64,000 bases of DNA from Coleophoma eucalyptorum (lineage: Eukaryota; Ascomycota; Leotiomycetes; Helotiales; Dermateaceae). The notes below the pieces were generated by a model. That model was not told where the DNA came from, did not search any database, and saw nothing but the letters and a program-made list of their open reading frames with translations. The position numbers and the translations under genes are program-made. This document shows, piece by piece, positions 1 through 10,819 of this stretch. How positions within the stretch are numbered: position 1 is the first letter of the stretch; every line of letters begins with the position of its first letter. Where the stretch lies: positions 1,054,001-1,118,000 of the forward strand of contig JALRME010000007.1 in NCBI GenBank assembly GCA_026120035.1, written 5' to 3'.

Positions 1-334
1 TCTGCAATTAAAACCTATAGAAATTGATGGAAATGTCAAGGTTACTAATACAGGGTATAATATCGTGACCTTGCGATCTCTTAGTCGCAATTGGTAATGG
101 CCAAATCTCATATTGGCGACGAACTGCGGCATTGTTTACGAGTTTTAATTCAACCACCAAAAACCCATGTCTCAGCGATAAATTTAGTGGCCTAGTCAAT
201 CTATAAGTTTGTCACGCATTTGTAGTAAATCTATTATTTCATTTGTCTCAAGGCTATGTATTTTGAGAAGTTATACTGAAGCAAGTAACATTGCTTCCTG
301 AAGTATTAGAATGCAGCAGATCGGTACGTTAAAA
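1..334. other. Left-edge non-coding stretch
   Basis: AT-rich sequence downstream of the first minus-strand gene. The only reading frame is about 60 codons on the minus strand and resembles no family I know. I see no RNA gene or repeat here. It probably holds the 3' untranslated region of the membrane-protein gene that ends at 335. Confidence 0.5.
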
Positions 335-1815
335 TTAATCCTCCGGTGAAGGTGGATGAGAAATATTCCCTTCTCCGCGGTCGAGTGTGCTCTGATCCCC
401 AGTTATGTCTACGTCTTCCCGACCTCTGGCCGTTTCGCCAGAAATTGACGATTCTGGTGGCTTCTCGGTGTGTGCTTCGGGCGCAACAGGTGGAGGAGCT
501 GAATCATTCATTCTGTTCGACATTATCGCCGACTCCTCCTCCCACACTCTTGTTTCTTTCCGCATCACAGATCTGACCCATGGTAGGGTTATTGCCGCCC
601 AAATTATAGCCCATAAAAACGGTACTCCCCACCCTAGAACCCGTGTTAGCTTTACATTCGTGATAGAAGGGAGTAGTACATACCAATACCATAAGCAATA
701 TGGCTAGGTACAGGATGTATGCAGACCACAACCGTGCATGCAATTGCGACGAATAATCCAGGAATCGACCAGAACCACGACTGATCACGCAGCATCTTCC
801 GGAATAAAGGGCTAGCATTGTATCTAGCTGCCAAGCCCTCACGGAACGGTCGGCCACCTCCAGCATTCACTGCCACAATATCTTCCACGATGTAGTAAAC
901 ACCTGGTAGTACTTCCTTGCCTTTCGCCGTGGAACTAATCCGGAATGGAGCTTTCCACCCGCACGCGCTGTATACACTCAAAATAAAGATTGGCCCAGAC
1001 AGGGAGTATAGAATGGCCGGTCCTGGCATGGACAGGACTCTCAGGAAGACTATGTGCGGTGCAGCTCCAATGATCAGGAGCGATGTTACAGCCGCGATGG
1101 TCAATACGAGGATCCAATTCGTGATGTCAAAGGCCCATCTTTTGTCGACGCCGAGGGGTTTGAAAAAGCGCTCATTCTTGATTAAGCGCAAGGACCGGAC
1201 TGCGAACTCGACATAGGTAGGTCCACCCCATATTGCTGTAATCACTGCGAATGTAATATACCCCTGAATATTACCACCAAAAGTCATGCCATAATACAGT
1301 ATGATTGGGACGACGCATGCATCAATGATCATCAGCGAAATGTACCCGCCCAGCTTCCATCTCTTGAAACCATGGCGGAATGTGAAGGGGAGTTGAGGCA
1401 AAAGATCTGGATGCTCGTTGTAATACGATTGGAGGTTGCTCGCGCGTCGTCGATATTCTGCCTGAGTTGCTGCGCGACTATCATAATAAGCATCGTGTTC
1501 CTCCTGTTCACGATTATGATGAGAGGATCGCCTTCGGCCAGAGAGTATTCTGCTCAAGCCAACCCCAGACCCCGATCGCATATCTCGCTCGCGACTCGCA
1601 TGCTGCAGAGAATCGTCTTCATCCTCTTCTTGTTGTTGTTCGTATCTCACTCGTCTTGGCCGTTCCGGATGCTGCGGATCAGCTTGATTTGAGTCAGTAT
1701 GGGCGCGAACGCCTCTAACAACTTCGGGCATGTCGTTGTTGGGTTGCAATGGGGCGTGATTGCTTGCGTGTAGAGTTATTTTCTCAAAAAACAGAAATCC
1801 GGCGGATTTGAACAT
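335..1815 (-). CDS. Multi-pass membrane protein of unknown function
   Basis: Two exons, complement(684..1815) and complement(335..633), give 476 residues. The 50-bp intron (634-683) has a GTATGT donor, a GCTAAC branch point and a CTAG acceptor. Splicing restores a final transmembrane segment (IGWGVPFLWAIIWAAITLPW). The first 140 residues are charged and disordered, with QQQEEDEDD and Arg/Ser-rich stretches. Then come about six hydrophobic segments, beginning at LGGYISLMIIDACVVPIILY. The tail after the last one is polar. The layout fits a conserved fungal membrane protein, but I recognise no functional domain. The start is uncertain: a second ATG at 1731 (MPEVVRGV) would remove 28 residues that look like leader sequence. 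The membrane core is well supported; the function is unknown. Confidence 0.8.
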
Positions 1816-1890
1816 GAGACAGGAGCGGCCAAAAATACGTCATTATCATTAGCGACTTCTGAATACCTGGATTAGATCCCGCCGTTAAGG

Positions 1891-2009
1891 GTGAGTGTGA
1901 ATATCATAGGCTGTAGTGTGTGTTGATAGTTGAACAGCTTTAGCTATGCCGAATCGGAGTTCTGAGAATATACATGTGTGTGCGATTAGCATTCACTTAC
2001 TTGTGTAAC
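1891..2009 (+). repeat. Diverged direct repeat, copy A
   Basis: Copy A starts AGTGTGAATATCATAGG and ends near TTGTGTAAC. It matches 2451-2565 over its whole length with many substitutions and small gaps. Shared blocks include AGTGTGAAT, CATAGG, TGATAG, CGGAGT, TAGCAT and GTAAC in the same order. The copies lie about 560 bp apart in the same orientation. They could be an old segmental duplication or remnants of a short mobile element; no coding potential is seen. Confidence 0.6.
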
Positions 2010-2450
2010 GCCTCAAACCACCACTCGATCCCGAACTAGCACCTTCACCTCGATTCCTTGGCCAGAGTACGCACCGTAGCGTGTACGCGATGTCAACTTG
2101 TATTCAACACCGTAAGGCCGCTACGCCCTAAGCTCTCCGAGTGCAAATAATTATCCTTTTCCTTTGGTTCCTAGATGGCACCGGTGTCCCATTGATTTGT
2201 GCAAGACAGACATCAGTGTGAACAATAACTGCGCCTGCCACTAAGAGCAAAGTCTTTCAAGACTAAAGCAGCCTATTGAACAAGGAACTGCATCTACATC
2301 TCTATCTCTGGTCGAAGGCAGTCATCCGTTGGCAAGTGTGAAAGGTGAAAGTAGTGGATTCGAACAAATGAAAATATAATACAGCAAATAACGTCAAGAC
2401 TCTATGACCATTAGTCCCTCTCGTAATTGATCACCAGATAGATGCAAGGG

Positions 2451-2565
2451 CCAGTGTGAATAGCATAGGTTATAGTGGAGGCTGATAGAAGAGCTCTAAC
2501 TTTGCGAAACCGGAGTCTCCAAGAATAGATACAGTGTACGTCTAGCATGCACTGGCCTGAGTAAC
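2451..2565 (+). repeat. Diverged direct repeat, copy B
   Basis: Second copy of the segment at 1891-2009, from AGTGTGAATAGCATAGG to GAGTAAC. The block order is the same and the divergence substantial. No terminal inverted repeats or target duplications are evident at its edges, so its origin cannot be assigned. Confidence 0.6.
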
Positions 2566-3316
2566 ACCGCCACCGCCCAGGGTCAGACCATCTAAGCGAG
2601 ATGGGCATATGATTGACGAATTTGTTGTGGTCTAGAGATTGTGGCAGTTCAGAATGTAAAATGCTAACATATTATTGTTGCTCCTCAATACTGTCAATTA
2701 TTGTCCGCTACGGTAGGCTTATTCAAAGAGAAAGCAGAACAGGTATATACAGTAAGGGAAGCTCTGTAAGGTGGTTTTGCTTGGTCGCTCGGCAACGTCA
2801 CCACTTATCTCTCCCTTCCAGAGTTGACACTCTACACTATGGTATGATATATATCAAGGTATAGCAACAGGAAATTGCTGTCTATATTTGAGGTTATAAT
2901 GGTTTCTCGGGTCAAAATTCACAGTGAAGTAGATATATATCTACTCTAGGTTGATTTTGAATTCCATGCATTTACGTGTACCTTTCAGATCGGAATATTG
3001 TCTTGCATTGAAATCCTGAATGATAGGCCCAATGAGGGGCTGAGTATTATATATACATTTCAGATAATCATTAGCTATTATTTCACGTCCGTTTGGGCGT
3101 TAAAAAACGAAACGCCGCCCGAAGCCCAAATTGCATACATAAGCTGCTGTCTGCAAATAGCCAATAGGCTTGCTACTACTACTGAACCTTCCCTGTCGAA
3201 TGTTTCAAGCAAAGAAACTCCAAGGTGATAATTTCAGGATATAAGTAGCGTAATACATGTTCAGAAGATGTTTTGCAACAAACCCAAATGTTGTGACACC
3301 CATTGTAGCCAGACAT

Positions 3317-3899
3317 CTAATTGCTGAAGAAATAGTTTGCAGCAATGATTGGGCCAAGCTTAGCCTGCTTTTCAAATGCCCCAAGATCATATCTCATTCG
3401 ATGCCAATTACTGAGATTCTTTCCACCTGCAGGTGCGTACTTTGAGGCGTCGAGGTCCTGTGGTTGCTCATACAGAAAGAAAGCATATCGGTGTGGTGAA
3501 CTTCCTGGCGGTGGTGCAGGACCAATGTAGTTTGCAATGAAAGGGCTGTCAATAGTGAACTCAGCGATGCCGTTATCCTGTGGCGATGCTTTGAGGCCCG
3601 GCTGGATCCAATGAAGGATCGGACCCAGCACCTTCAATGATGGGAACGGGGCATCGAGATCAAGGGAAATGATCATATATGTTCCACCTGTGACATCAAA
3701 TGAAAGCTTCGGCGCTACCTGAGCCTCTGTCGGAAGTAAGCAACACAAACTGGGACATGCCATTGACTGTAAACTGACTTTCTTTGGACAAGTATTGCCC
3801 TGGCGATATATTTTGACCCTCTACAATCAACCCCAGAACCTTCGTTGGTTCGTTCTTGATAAGCGCCAATAACTCATCGATGCTTTGGGTTGTAGACAT
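3317..3899 (-). CDS. PEBP-family protein (phosphatidylethanolamine-binding, Tfs1-like)
   Basis: Two exons, complement(3779..3899) and complement(3317..3726), give 176 residues. The 52-bp intron (3727-3778) runs from GTCAGT to CAG and joins LSKEK to AQVAPKLSFDV. The protein carries PEBP signatures: LDLDAPFPS in the place of the DPDAP motif, HWIQPGL after it, and PHRYAFFLYEQP as the second conserved block. PEBP proteins bind phosphate-bearing ligands in a small pocket. The yeast member Tfs1 inhibits carboxypeptidase Y and interacts with Ras regulators. No clear signal peptide precedes the domain, so a cytosolic location is likely. The length is close to that of compact fungal members. Family assignment is firm; the specific partner is unknown. 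Confidence 0.88.
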
Positions 3900-6800
3900 T
3901 GTGAACTGCTAAGAGGCGATAAACGAAATTCGGCGATTGGCTTTCGGGAGTTGCAAGTATAGTTGTTTACACAAGAAATGGGCCAGCTTGGCATGGCTGA
4001 TATAGAAGTAAGCCCAAGGGCTCTCTCGATCGGCGGGTCGGGCCTCTGTGCCATCACGGAGATAAGTCAATATGCGGCTTATATCCGTGATATCATTCAA
4101 GAACAGCCGATTTTCCGTGAATGTGAGCAACGATAAATCACCAATGAGAGATCATAGTGTCTTAAATCACTTGTTGACAATACCACGGGATTGGTTTTAG
4201 TATTGTAGACAGGGTTCTTCGTCCTGGATTGTAGAAAGAAAGAATTCAAGGTCGTCACGAAATGCGCGGTCGCTTAATTTCATCCAGCATTTCCCACCAA
4301 TTCAAATCAGTTTTCCGTTTCCCAATACCTATCCATGTGTAGCCACTGAATAGGGCATTTTGCGACGAAGTTCCCCTTGTTGTCAACTTAATGTTCTTTT
4401 AACCCGCCTGTCACTGTTTCTCCGAGGCAGGATTCACCGGTAGCCCGGAGGGAGAGAGCAAAGAAGCGCGCTTGCATTTTACAAGGCGCTGGCAAGAGCA
4501 ATCAGTTCAACGGTGCTAGGACAAACTACAGATTGAATACTATACTTTTGATTTCAGATTAGGTTACTGTGATATCTAAAATTGGCATGATCTTGTTAAT
4601 GGTATGGCCGTCATTGTCAGGCCCAAGATCGTAGGTAGACCAATGTTCCTTGTAATCAATGCTTTCGATCTCTGGGCGAGCCCATGTTTGTCTGCCGCGC
4701 TTGGATGCAATGGTCAGAAGCTCGATACCCACTTACATTTAGATAGTCAATGTCAGCGAACTATACTTGGAGAGAAGATGCCACTTGTCAGACTCGACGG
4801 CTCGAAAGATTAGCAGATCGTCGTTAATTAGAAAAATACTGGCAGACAAGACACCCAGCAGCTCAACTCTAACAAACCTATCAAGTTCTAAGGGAAAGGC
4901 GTGGATTAATAAATTTAACTGAACGTAGATAGGTCGATAGCCCATTATTCAAGATTAATTAGTACCTGTAGGACAGAGATCATGTTCCCCCTCACCAGAA
5001 ATGAACAGCGATAGCAGCTTTATCACCTACAAAAAGTCGTTTATCCCCTTCAAGATAAACTTATACGCAGAAATTCTCAAGGAAGTGGGTATCTGGAGTG
5101 CTTGGAGTTGCAGCATTCCCTTGCCAGTTGTTGAAAATATTTCTACAATTACGAACCCTAGCAGAGACAGCGGCAAGAAGAAGTCTGGCAGCACCCCTAG
5201 GAGTATGAATAATAATATAGCTTGCTTGGTGACAGTACAAACATCCTATATATACATTTTATGATTATCTGGAGATTTTCTAATGTTGTAATGTCCTTAG
5301 GTGACAGGTTGAATACAGCCAAAGCCGTCCGACCAACAAGGTATGGAGCCAGGAGGTGCTCGCTTGTTTCGCGTCGGTTAAAAGAGCCTCTTTTTCTCCG
5401 TTGCTTTCTATCTTCCCATTGCGCTTACCGACACTATCATTGGCGTTAAGATAGCCTCTTGACGTTAGAGCCTTCTTCTTCTTCTTTTTCTTCTTCTTCT
5501 TCTTCGCATAATTGTCTTTTCTATCATTTTGTGCGGGATCACGATGACTTAGATAAGGGTTACCATCTCCATAAATCGCATCAAGCTGTCAATAACCACA
5601 TCACCAGCACTAAATCTAGTCCTGCTTCATATTCGGATTGTTTGAGTCCCAGCCTGGTAATAACCATTTCGATAATTTTGTGGTCTGATATTCCAGGTGC
5701 CATCCCATACCCCCAAGACTGGCTCGACCTTTGCCTCTTTTGACTGATAGGTTACTGACTGCACAAAACTATTAAACCTCGTCCCATCTCTTGATGAGCT
5801 GGAATCCAGAGACATTTCCAGCTGTACCTTTTCTGTTTCTAAATTTGGCTTTCTTCGTTGGCTTCGGATCACGCAACTTGCTGCTAACAAATATCGCATA
5901 CACTCGACATGTTTATCCGGCGTTCAAAAATCGAGTTTCACTTTGCCGGATTACTTCTACTCGTATTCTCACGAGACAGATCCGAATTGTGTCTTGCATT
6001 TATATGCCTTTATAATTGGTTCTCCTTTCACTTACAACTGCATGATAATAAGTCATGATCTCTTTGTGATCTTATTGGCCTGTGGGCGATAGTAATTATG
6101 AGGCGTACACTATTATCATACTTATTGGTTGATGCTCACGGTGTTCGGTCAGATCACTCACCCTGCCACACTGCCTGCATCAGCTTCACAAAAGCCGCTG
6201 AGTATGCAAATTTCCATCTCGTGTAGTGGCCCAACTTCTGGGAATACTTCAGTACCTAGAACTAATAGCTCGATACAAAACAAGCCTCCTCATGACCGCT
6301 CTTCACTATACGTGCACTCTGAACTGTACATAACATGCCATCCTCTGGAAGAGGCCAATAATTAGAGCTGCTTCGGTATTTTATGGCAATACGCTAATAC
6401 GACCTATCGGAGGTGGTAGGATTTGAGGTGGTTCTTCGAACGGTCATTGGTATAGCCACAGCATTGAAAGTGTTCCGATTCCACGTAGCAAGCATCAGGC
6501 CGGGTTGTCGAAGTAAGCCGTTTGACCAGACGGTGATTTTCTAGGTAGAGTGTGCAAGGCGGTGGTAAAGCATTACTTTGGTCAATGAAAATTGCGCCCC
6601 AGACGACACCACGAGACGATGTCTTATCAAAAAATCAGTTTCCAGGATACCTCATCGGAACCAGTGGGTCATTCATATCACGCATTAGGATAATATGACC
6701 AAGGTACCGGTCAATAACCCAATAAAACACAATCAGTATCTCGCGCTATTCTCCCGCAATCGAGACTGAACTTGGACTTGTACAATGCTGTACCAGCAAA

Positions 6801-9325
6801 CATTGGGGTGGTGTATAACATAAGTGGTCTATTTATTAAGGTCGGGGAGCCGAAGATTGACAGGGTGTCTTCTACCATTTAAGTGATAGAACCTATATGT
6901 GACAGGGCCATGTTTGGAAGTTGTTATTATTATTTTCAATATAAAACATAGCATATAGATGGAATTGCCATCTTAAAATGATATACGGTCATATGAGTAT
7001 TGCGCATGATGTTCACATGGCCTTTATGGTGGTACCTGAGAATTATTTTCTCAAGTAACTAGACATCCTGCCAGAAACACTAATTATAATATACAGTGAT
7101 CAGTGCGGTAGTACTGTACCCAGAGTTCTATCGTCACGGTATGAAAGTCTAAAATTTGTTAAGCAGTACCAATGCTGCTATTAAGTGCCCACATGATGGA
7201 AGTCGCTGCCATTAACCCCCCGCTGGTTAAAACATATATTACAAGGTACGTTACCCTCGTCATAGAGAATCAGATTGATACGATGATGACCACCTACCGA
7301 ACTATCCGGAAACTACTGGATTATTGCTCTATCAATACCATACATGAGCAATAATAACTACAGCACAGGTTTCTAACTGAAAGTTAGTTCATACAAAAAC
7401 ACCAGAGAGTTTTCACCAACCACGTGAACTGTGATTGCCTACGATGATTATCTTGGGACTCTGCTAAGAAAGGGTGCTATTTGCAGCAAAATCTGTGTGA
7501 GTCTCAATATTCAATCTTTGTCGCCTACCGCATATGGTTCCCCGTTCAAGTGGAGTCGATCTGAGGATGGTATATATAGACAGCGTCTCGATGGGGCTAT
7601 GCAGAACATGGCTTGGCAAGGTTCCATACTTCAGAAATTTGTCAAAGGGAACACGACTATCGCAGCAGATGATATCATCATTAGGGGTTGATGAACAAGA
7701 TGCTTGGCATATTAATATATTCAGAACCACTTTTATAAGCTTCACCCGGGTCAACCTCTCTGTAAATTCACATGCATGGAAATAACCTCGACATTTGTCG
7801 CTGATGGTGGGCAAGGATATCAGCAAACTCCAAATTGCTAATCTCATCAGTCGCGATCCTTTCAAGATACCGACAGGTGGCCATGGGATCCCTTGGTTCT
7901 ATACCGATAATCTTGGGGAATTGGGGGTTTTTATTGCCCTGTTAGGTAGCATATATCTGAAGGCCTCCTGACTGCCCTCTGTACTTGTAGGAAATTTTAT
8001 AATCTGACCGCGTTGCCAAATTCACAGCGGATCGATGGGCTGCTTGGGATAGCTATGAGCAGACTGTCACATAATAAAGGATTGGCCTAAGAACCTACAG
8101 TGAGATTCCATCTTCTCTCTTCGCAATGTGTCAAGTCTTTCTACTTTTCCATTCCCTTGCACTTTCTCCCCATATACGCACCGGCCGAATCGAGTGACAC
8201 TAAAGCACATAATGCCATTGATATTTTGGTTTTATACAGCAATGACAGTATAACAATGCACAATGCCTGCAGGAAATCGCTTGAGGCTTCCGGGTTCAGT
8301 CTTATGTATTCAACCATTTGATATGCAGCCATGGCGACAGATAAAGCAAGGGGGCGGGTCCGATGAAAATAGAGCAATCATTTGGCAAGATTGCCTCGTC
8401 ACAAACTCGGAAAGTCTGCAAGGGGCACTCGGCGGCAGGATAGTCCGGGGCTGTCGTTAACCTTAAGGTTGGCTTCACAAAACGGTTTTCTTTTCACGCT
8501 GCAAACCTCTCGGGGAACATGGGGCACCTTGGGCTCAGGGTATCTTGAGGTCGGGGGGGGGGGGGGTTACGTAGGTTGGCTTTCTTCGTGGCTTGCAGTT
8601 GGTCATTTACAAGAAGGTGCTGCGTGTTCCATATAAAATATAATGGGTAGAAGTCCAACAGCGATGTCGCATGAGCTGTACTCGTTGTAGCAACTGAGCC
8701 ATAGGCGGAGTTGAGGATCAGGGTGTCCGTTGACGCCATTGTCATGATGGACGAATCCGGACAGTGGTACGCAAAAGGGATTTGTGAGGAGAAGAGGCAA
8801 GGTACGAGTAAGGTGCACGCACCACGGAAAAAGTTGTCCATGCCGCTGATTGCAGATCCCATAAAACAATATCATACACATGCCGTCGCTACAACCCTTT
8901 CCCTTCAAAGGACTAAATTTTTGTGCGATCCGTCGGCCTAAAAACTATGAGCAAGCAACCGAATTGAATTTCCATCTGGATCTTGCACGCAATTGTCCTT
9001 ACCCCTTTTCCACACCTACAGCCGATACCAAAACATTACGAAAGATCATGTTGCTCTTGTAACTAGATAATGGGATGCTGCATACGTGTGTTCGCAATCG
9101 CTTTCAGCATTGAACAAGCCCTTCTGTTATGACCTTCTGTCCTCGGCTTTACACAACGCGTCTCGAAGCCCCAGCAGACACGTCACGAGACGAGTAAGCT
9201 TCAAGAAGGTTGACGGAGAGCATCACGCATCCTGGGGTTGAACAGTTCAGGAGTGGAATTGAGGATTGGGGTTTAGGAAGCTCTCAGGGGAGGCCTCACG
9301 CTGAGGCTAAGGGTAGGGGGCAATC
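3900..9325. other. 5.4-kb gene-poor stretch
   Basis: Nothing here reads convincingly as a gene. Composition is AT-rich with many TA steps, and reading frames are short and interrupted. A CTT-rich microsatellite lies at 5472-5505 and a run of 14 G at 8553-8566. Frames at 7431-7940 on the plus strand look slightly protein-like but are broken by stops. The region could contain decayed mobile elements or lineage-specific genes with many introns that cannot be found by eye. The last few hundred bases are upstream of the Ras-like gene. Confidence 0.45.
8553..8566 (+). repeat. Poly(G) tract, 14 bases
   Basis: An uninterrupted run of 14 G, one of five long G/C homopolymers in this window (the others are at 14330, 15462, 31319 and 37605). 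No gene is recognisable on either side. Confidence 0.9.
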
Positions 9326-10432
9326 ATGTCGTCAAGAACCTCCCAAAGGTTCGAAGCAGAGAGAACACCTTGGTGAAAGCAACTGTACTGACTAGAGCTG
9401 CGATTACAGACGTGATTATCATCTAGTAGTCCTAGGAGCAGGTCAGTTCTCCCTTCACTCCATCCTTAATCTCATATTGACAGTCTCTGCAGGCGGCGTT
9501 GGGAAAAGCTGCCTCACAGGTAAGGCCGCAACTCGATCATTTTGGCCACGGGCAACGGACTTCTTTTTAACAGAACACTTCTTATAGCACAATTTGTCCA
9601 AAATGTGTGGATCGAGAGTTATGATCCTACTATCGAGGACTCGTATAGAAAGTTGATAGAGGTTGATGTAAGTTCTGGTTCATTTCTACCCCGTACGAAG
9701 GATTCCCGTAACTGATCTTGGAACAGGGTCGTCAGTGTATGTTAGAAATGTGCGTTTACTCCTCCGGCAATTGACCTATGAGATATTGAGTGCGTACTGA
9801 CGAAATTCTATAGCTTGGATACCGCTGGAACAGAACAATTCAGTAAGTGAGAAAATAGCCACACCGCATCACGTGATATATACTGACTGCCTCGGTCTAG
9901 CTGCGATGAGGTACGAGCTCCTTCCTTCTCTTCATCATTACGCTGACCTTTCAGGGAATTATATATGAAGACTGGCCAAGGATTTCTCCTTGTCTTCTCA
10001 ATCACAAGCCAGAGCAGCCTGAACGAGCTCTCTGAACTGCGTGAACAAATTATTCGCATTAAGGATGATGACAATGTCCCTATTGTGATAGTGGGCAACA
10101 AGTCGGATCTTGAGGAGGATCGGATGGTGTCTCGAGCGAAAGCATTTGCAGTGTCTCAGAGCTGGGGCAATGCCCCATACTATGAGACCTCTGCCCGACG
10201 AAGGGGTATGTACTCATGTATTTCGCTCCGTGGGAGATTAGATTGACTGATTGGAACAGCAAACGTGGACGAGGTGTTTGTAGATCTTTGCCGGCAGATT
10301 ATTCGGAAGGACAACTCAGCACCGCAGGCTTTCGACGATGAATTCTCCGGTGCGTATGGGCAAGGGCGAAAGGATAGGCGATCACGGCAATCCAGGCGTA
10401 AGAAGAAAGATCGCAACTGTGTGATCTTGTAG
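9326..10432 (+). CDS. Ras-family GTPase, Rsr1/Bud1 (Rap-like)
   Basis: Exons 9326-9330, 9410-9441, 9493-9519, 9588-9667, 9727-9749, 9814-9842, 9901-9910, 9955-10205 and 10260-10432 give 209 residues. All G motifs are intact: GAGGVGKS, the effector loop YDPTIEDSY, DTAGTEQF, NKSD and ETSA. A basic tail ends in the CAAX box CVIL, which predicts geranylgeranylation and membrane attachment. The effector loop and core resemble yeast Rsr1/Bud1, which directs polarised growth through Cdc24 and Cdc42. Exons 2-9 are firm because every junction restores the conserved sequence. The first exon is the weak point. A 5-nt exon (ATGTC) gives MSRDYHLVVLGAG, close to homologues. An alternative first exon, 9129-9193 with a GTAAGC donor, is also in frame and would add 20 residues. 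Exons of 10-32 bp are unusual. Confidence 0.88.
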
Positions 10433-10725
10433 AGCGAGCAAATCTAAAGGTCCATTGTAACAGCAACATGAATAAAACATGGTGTTTAGTATTTAAACTG
10501 AATGATTATCGCTCCAACAGAAAAATGTGACCTAGTTTTGCTGTCAACCATCTAGTTGTTATATGGAGTAGGCCTTTGTCGCTCTGCCGAGGAGGGCAAT
10601 GTACGTTAATGTTAATAGACGAGGACGAACGTCGCTTATCAGCTGTAAGAAGGCTCAAAAAGCATGCAATAGTCGGATCTCTGCGACTTGTAAGCAAAAA
10701 TATCCAAATGACAAAAAATAAATTC

Positions 10726-10819
10726 TGCAACCTCCGTGAATCGAACACGAACCTCCACCTATCGCGCTTCTGATGAGAAGCTTGGAAGGGTGGAATCCTA
10801 ACCATTGGACCAAGGAAGC
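10726..10819 (-). tRNA. tRNA-Gly (anticodon UCC) with 22-nt intron
   Basis: The minus strand folds as a cloverleaf. The parts are a 7-nt acceptor GCTTCCT, a D-arm GTCC-AATGGTTA-GGAT, an anticodon stem CCACC/GGTGG and a T-arm TCGTG-TTCGATT-CACGG. The anticodon TCC lies at 10784-10786. A 22-nt intron (about 10761-10782) follows position 37, the standard place, and contains a perfect hairpin, GCTTCT-CATC-AGAAGC. The A box and B box (GTTCGATTC) are good. The 3' acceptor strand reads AGGTTGC where AGGAAGC would pair fully, leaving two T-T mismatches at pairs 3 and 4. The gene may therefore be a decaying copy. Its 3' end faces the 3' end of the Ras-like gene. Confidence 0.82.

Larger units (their letters stand above)
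1816..3316. other. Intergenic region with a diverged repeat
   Basis: No gene is recognisable. It contains the upstream region of the membrane-protein gene and two related segments of about 115-120 bp (1891-2009 and 2451-2565), listed separately. A short inverted repeat, TTTGGGC at 3092-3098 and GCCCAAA at 3124-3130, lies near the PEBP gene 3' end. Reading frames are under 85 codons and unlike known proteins. Confidence 0.5.

Noticed and set aside
3092..3130. Inverted repeat TTTGGGC/GCCCAAA as a transposon end
   Set aside because: Only 7 bp with a 25-bp loop and no partner elsewhere; compatible with chance or a 3'-end hairpin.
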